DNA of 21,022 nt from a virus, in IMG/VR virus record IMGVR_UViG_3300025652_000689, positions 1-21,022 of that record; one strand, given 5' to 3'. Made by a program: the position numbers and the translations under genes. Below, piece by piece: positions 20,941-21,022 of the stretch (the first letter of the stretch is position 1; every line of letters starts with the position of its first letter). The notes beneath the pieces were generated by a model. That model was not told where the DNA came from and did no database searches. It saw only the letters and a list, made by a program, of their open reading frames with translations.

Positions 20941-21022
20941 AAAATACTATGAAGCAATAGCACAAGCAATAAAAGAATCAACACTAAAAGATGATACAAT
21001 GTTATTACCAATAGTAAACAAA
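20927..21022 (+). CDS. Small phage protein, cut by the window edge
   Basis: ATG 20927 follows AAAGGGG and overlaps the previous gene by 14 bases. The visible 32 residues begin MALSRKYYEAIAQAIKES. Short proteins with this SRKYYEAIA-type opening are, as I recall, frequent in phages and of unknown function. The C-terminal part lies outside the window, so nothing more can be said. Confidence 0.65.
   Translation, partial: MALSRKYYEAIAQAIKESTLKDDTMLLPIVNK

Overview
The window is a strongly AT-rich, almost gap-free stretch of tailed-phage DNA (class Caudoviricetes). Host type is inference: the base composition, the repeat-built fibre protein, the very large virion protein and the many tiny zinc-ribbon or charged genes resemble what I remember of uncultured marine phages and pelagiphages. 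I see no rRNA, tRNA, insertion sequence or CRISPR array. No stretch of 300 bases or more lacks a gene.

Left block, 1-10558, + strand: the tail end of a virion module. It holds the C-terminal part of a fibre-like protein with twelve 17-residue repeats (1-785). Three helical, Gln- or Gly-rich putative virion/internal proteins follow (853-1758, 1760-2224, 2228-3802). The last gene encodes a giant 2250-residue protein (3806-10558) with an HExxH zinc-protease motif and, more tentatively, tyrosine-recombinase-like motifs. Its stop codon interlocks with the stop of the facing gene as TTAA. A hairpin plus T-run just beyond it lies inside that facing gene and looks like the terminator of the + strand operon.

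Middle block, 16204-10555, - strand (listed in transcription order): a replication/recombination set. It has a Cas4/RecB-like PD-(D/E)XK exonuclease with four cysteines, a DUF1071 (Sak3-type) single-strand annealing protein, a probable ssDNA-binding protein ending in DIPF, four heavily overlapping small genes, a zinc ribbon, a DnaB-type helicase, a RuvC-like resolvase, a small basic protein and a PD-(D/E)XK-like protein. Exonuclease, annealing protein, SSB and resolvase together make a plausible recombination pathway feeding the helicase. No polymerase or primase is visible here.

Small-gene block, 19430-16204, - strand: about fifteen genes of 35-164 codons, mostly with good Shine-Dalgarno sites and many coupled by ATGA or TAATG overlaps. 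Most are too short for a usual ORF cutoff. They are likely early or host-interaction genes. A promoter-like pair (TTGATT, 17 bases, TATATT) lies upstream of the first gene.

Right block, 19599-21022, + strand: divergent from the small-gene block, with five small genes, the last cut by the window edge. Two contain strong internal ribosome-binding sites that could give shorter second products.
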